From Toxorhynchites rutilus septentrionalis (lineage: Eukaryota > Arthropoda > Insecta > Diptera > Culicidae): a stretch of 64,000 nucleotides of DNA. Position numbers and translations under genes: made by a program. Numbering within the stretch: position 1 is the stretch's first letter; each line of letters starts with the position of its first letter. The stretch spans positions 151,562,556 to 151,626,555 of the forward strand of contig NC_073746.1 in the NCBI RefSeq assembly GCF_029784135.1, given 5' to 3'. The notes under the pieces are model-generated. The model saw nothing but the letters and a program-made list of their open reading frames with translations. It did no database searches and was not told the origin of the DNA. Positions 61,805-64,000 of the stretch are shown here, in pieces.

Positions 61805-63012
61805 TAGGGTTGGGGAAAAACAAATGTCGTATTTAAGATCGAAATTTGACGCTTCATTTAACATACTTAAAATTATCCAATCTAAGTCAAATATGCGCCG
61901 TTTTGTTCGCAAACTTGTTGCCATTTAGAAGACAACTTCATTATCCCCCCCTTATAAAACCCCCCCTCCTTATTCGCAAAAAACTCAGACAGTCAGTTTT
62001 CGCAAGCCTCATTTGACGCCAACTTAATATCACCAAGAGCGTTTTGCATGGACCGGAAGAGATGATAATCACTCCGGACTATATGGTGGGTGCAATAGGA
62101 CATCCCATCCGAGCTCCCGTAGTTTCTGGTGGGTCATCAAAGATGTGTGAGGCCGAATGTTGTCCTGGTGGAGAATAACACCATTCCTATTGATCATTTC
62201 TGGCCGCTTCTGGTCAATCGACTGCTTCAAACGGTCAAGCTGCTCACAGTAGAGAACCGAGTTAAGGGTCTGGCCATAGTTGAGCAGCTCATAGTGGATG
62301 ATTCCCTTCCAATCCCACCAAACACACAGCAAAACCTTCCTGGCCGACAATCCGGGGTTGGCGATGGTTTAGGCCGGCTCACCGCGCTTCGACCACGACT
62401 TTTTCGCTTTAGGTTGTCATACGTGATCCACTTTTCATCACCAGTCACCATCTTCTTCAAAAATGGGTCGAGTTCGTTCCGTTTCAGCATTACATCGCAG
62501 GCGTTGATTCGGTCTAAAAGATTTTTTTGGCGTCAACTCGTGTGGCACCCATACATCCAGCTTTTTTTTAAATACAATCTTCTGCAAATGGTTCCAAACG
62601 GTTTTATGGTCTATACCCAGTTCTTGGCCAATCGAGCGAGTGATCACATGCCGGTCTACTTGGATGATTTCAACGATTTTATCGGTTTCCACCACGATTG
62701 GACTGCCACTACACCAGAACGAAATCGATCAAACTACATGAATTTTTTCGGCCGCCTTCGTTGCAGTTTTACCTCGCAGGTAGTAAAAACGTAAAGTTTG
62801 GCATATTTCTTGCTTGGTGGACTCCATCTTTGACGCGCTATAACTTGAGACTGAAAAGGACAACCTCAACATTGTCAAAACGACACTTATAGCACAGATT
62901 GTCTTGTTTAAATAGCCGTATAGTATGACCCGATGCGATAAGTACAACACAAGATATGTTTAAGTGTTGCCATATATTGACAATATACGATATTTCTTTT
63001 TCCCCAACACAA
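61805..63012 (-). mobile_element. Mariner element (~1208 bp)
   Basis: Left end 'tagggttggggaaaaacaaa' (61805) and, inverted, 'ttgtgttggggaaaaagaaa' (to 63012) match over about 28 bases with few differences. TA lies at 61803-61804 and 63013-63014. The transposase is on the minus strand and broken. The length fits a near full-size mariner. Confidence 0.85.
62030..62840 (-). pseudogene. Mariner transposase, several frameshifts
   Basis: Minus-strand pieces in order: 'STKQEICQTLRFYYLRGKTA' (N-terminal HTH, about 62829-62745), 'VETDKIVEIIQVDRHVITRS' (62695), 'IGQELGIDHKTVWNHLQKI', then 'MVTGDEKWITYDNLKRKS' with the first catalytic D, 'SARKVLLCVWWDWKGIIHYE', and 'GVILHQDNIRPHTS' with the second D. 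After 'LLHPPYSP' about 11 bases are missing (near 62080), which removes the 'DLAPS' stretch and throws the third catalytic block (DYHLF) out of frame. Family motif DD34D. Inactive. Confidence 0.8.
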
Positions 63013-63014
63013 TA

Positions 63015-63673
63015 TTTAAAAAACCATATGTCTGTGTTAGTATTTGTGTAACATACTTTTCCATGGGTACCTGGTATCGTAAGTTCATTGCGTCATGGAA
63101 TGATTAAAGCTTATGAGATGGAAGGTATATAAATTGGTATATCGGACAAAATGGTAAGAACTTGCTTGAAGGGATATTGGTTTGGATTGGGATTCATGCG
63201 ACTGGGGTAATCCGGCATTCACTTCATACAAATGAATTCGTCAAATTATGTTGAAGTTCTCAACAGCATAAACTGTGTAGCACACGTGTGCTTATGCTAT
63301 GCGAATTGTTCTTGAAAAATTTATAACAGTATTATGCATAAACGTATATCATGTTAATTTTATTGAACCCCTTAATGCGTTCTTTTCCAATATTTTTATT
63401 TTTGCATCTTCGGCTACACTGCTTAAAAGCTTCTCTAGATCTAGCCATTGTAGTAGTATAGGTAAACCCACGTGTAAAAATGGGGCAATAGTGTTCGTGA
63501 AAGAAGAGCAAATTACACAGTTTGTGTTGATTTTCGTACGTAAATAGATCAATTCACTTATCAGACTGTGTGGCGCTTCATTGACACGAGTCTTGAATAC
63601 ATTTGAATCAAGAAAATAACAATTCAATACTAAAGTAAAATGTATGAACGATATGTTCCGATGAACAATTGCA
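63015..63673. other. Intergenic sequence, no gene recognised
   Basis: No supported feature. Confidence 0.3.

Positions 63674-64000
<327 letters not shown>

Noticed and set aside
62129..62794. 221-residue + strand frame
   Set aside because: It lies opposite the mariner transposase and is its shadow.

Overview
The window is eukaryotic, AT-rich and dominated by transposons, and it most likely comes from a culicine mosquito (an Aedes-like fly). This rests on the mix of elements: BEL/Pao and non-LTR retrotransposons with insect-type Inr+DPE promoters, three copies of a Tc1/mariner-type transposon with DD37E spacing (a class described in mosquitoes), tRNA-derived SINEs, mariner relics, hAT and piggyBac-type MITEs and a small Helitron. 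I recognise one convincing host gene: a four-exon cytochrome b5-related fatty-acid desaturase-like gene on the + strand at 39743-41311. Its heme-binding and histidine-box motifs are intact, so it looks functional. Species cannot be fixed from the sequence alone.

Layout. 1-3.3 kb: no gene, with a 1.2-kb fold-back element. 3.3-7.8 kb: a nearly complete L1/Tx1-like non-LTR element on the minus strand, with promoter, ORF1 and frameshifted ORF2. 8.0-13.8 kb: a BEL/Pao element with three LTRs and a perfect 5-bp target duplication; its long polyprotein frame has lost most of gag, the protease and part of the RT core. 13.8-21 kb: small repeats, nested MITEs, histone-type stem-loops, a Helitron and a candidate core promoter at 20.56 kb. 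21.1-22.1 kb: DD37E copy A. 24.8-25.0 kb: a piggyBac-type MITE. 26.7-31.4 kb: an I/LOA-like non-LTR element with RNase H, interrupted by DD37E copy B. 32.2-38.3 kb: a graveyard of old BEL/Pao, mariner and non-LTR fragments. 39.7-41.3 kb: the desaturase-like gene. 41.8-43.1 kb: DD37E copy C. 43.7-51.5 kb: SINE, hAT MITE, fold-back and retroelement fragments. 52.8-57.5 kb: SINEs, a TTAA-flanked MITE, a pogo-like relic, a hAT MITE with 8-bp duplication and a strong hairpin. 57.8-60.0 kb: an apparently perfect 1082-bp tandem duplication. 61.7-63.0 kb: a SINE abutting a mariner. 63.7 kb: a long (AT)n tract.

The elements do not cooperate as a system. They are successive insertions whose nesting gives a relative order (I-like element before DD37E B; SINE before mariner). 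No CRISPR array, operon or new defence-like system is visible. The most informative signals are the tri-LTR BEL insertion, the three differently broken DD37E copies, the Inr/DPE promoters, the fold-back families, the hairpin at 57.4 kb, and a diverged copy of the desaturase gene's upstream sequence 13 kb away.
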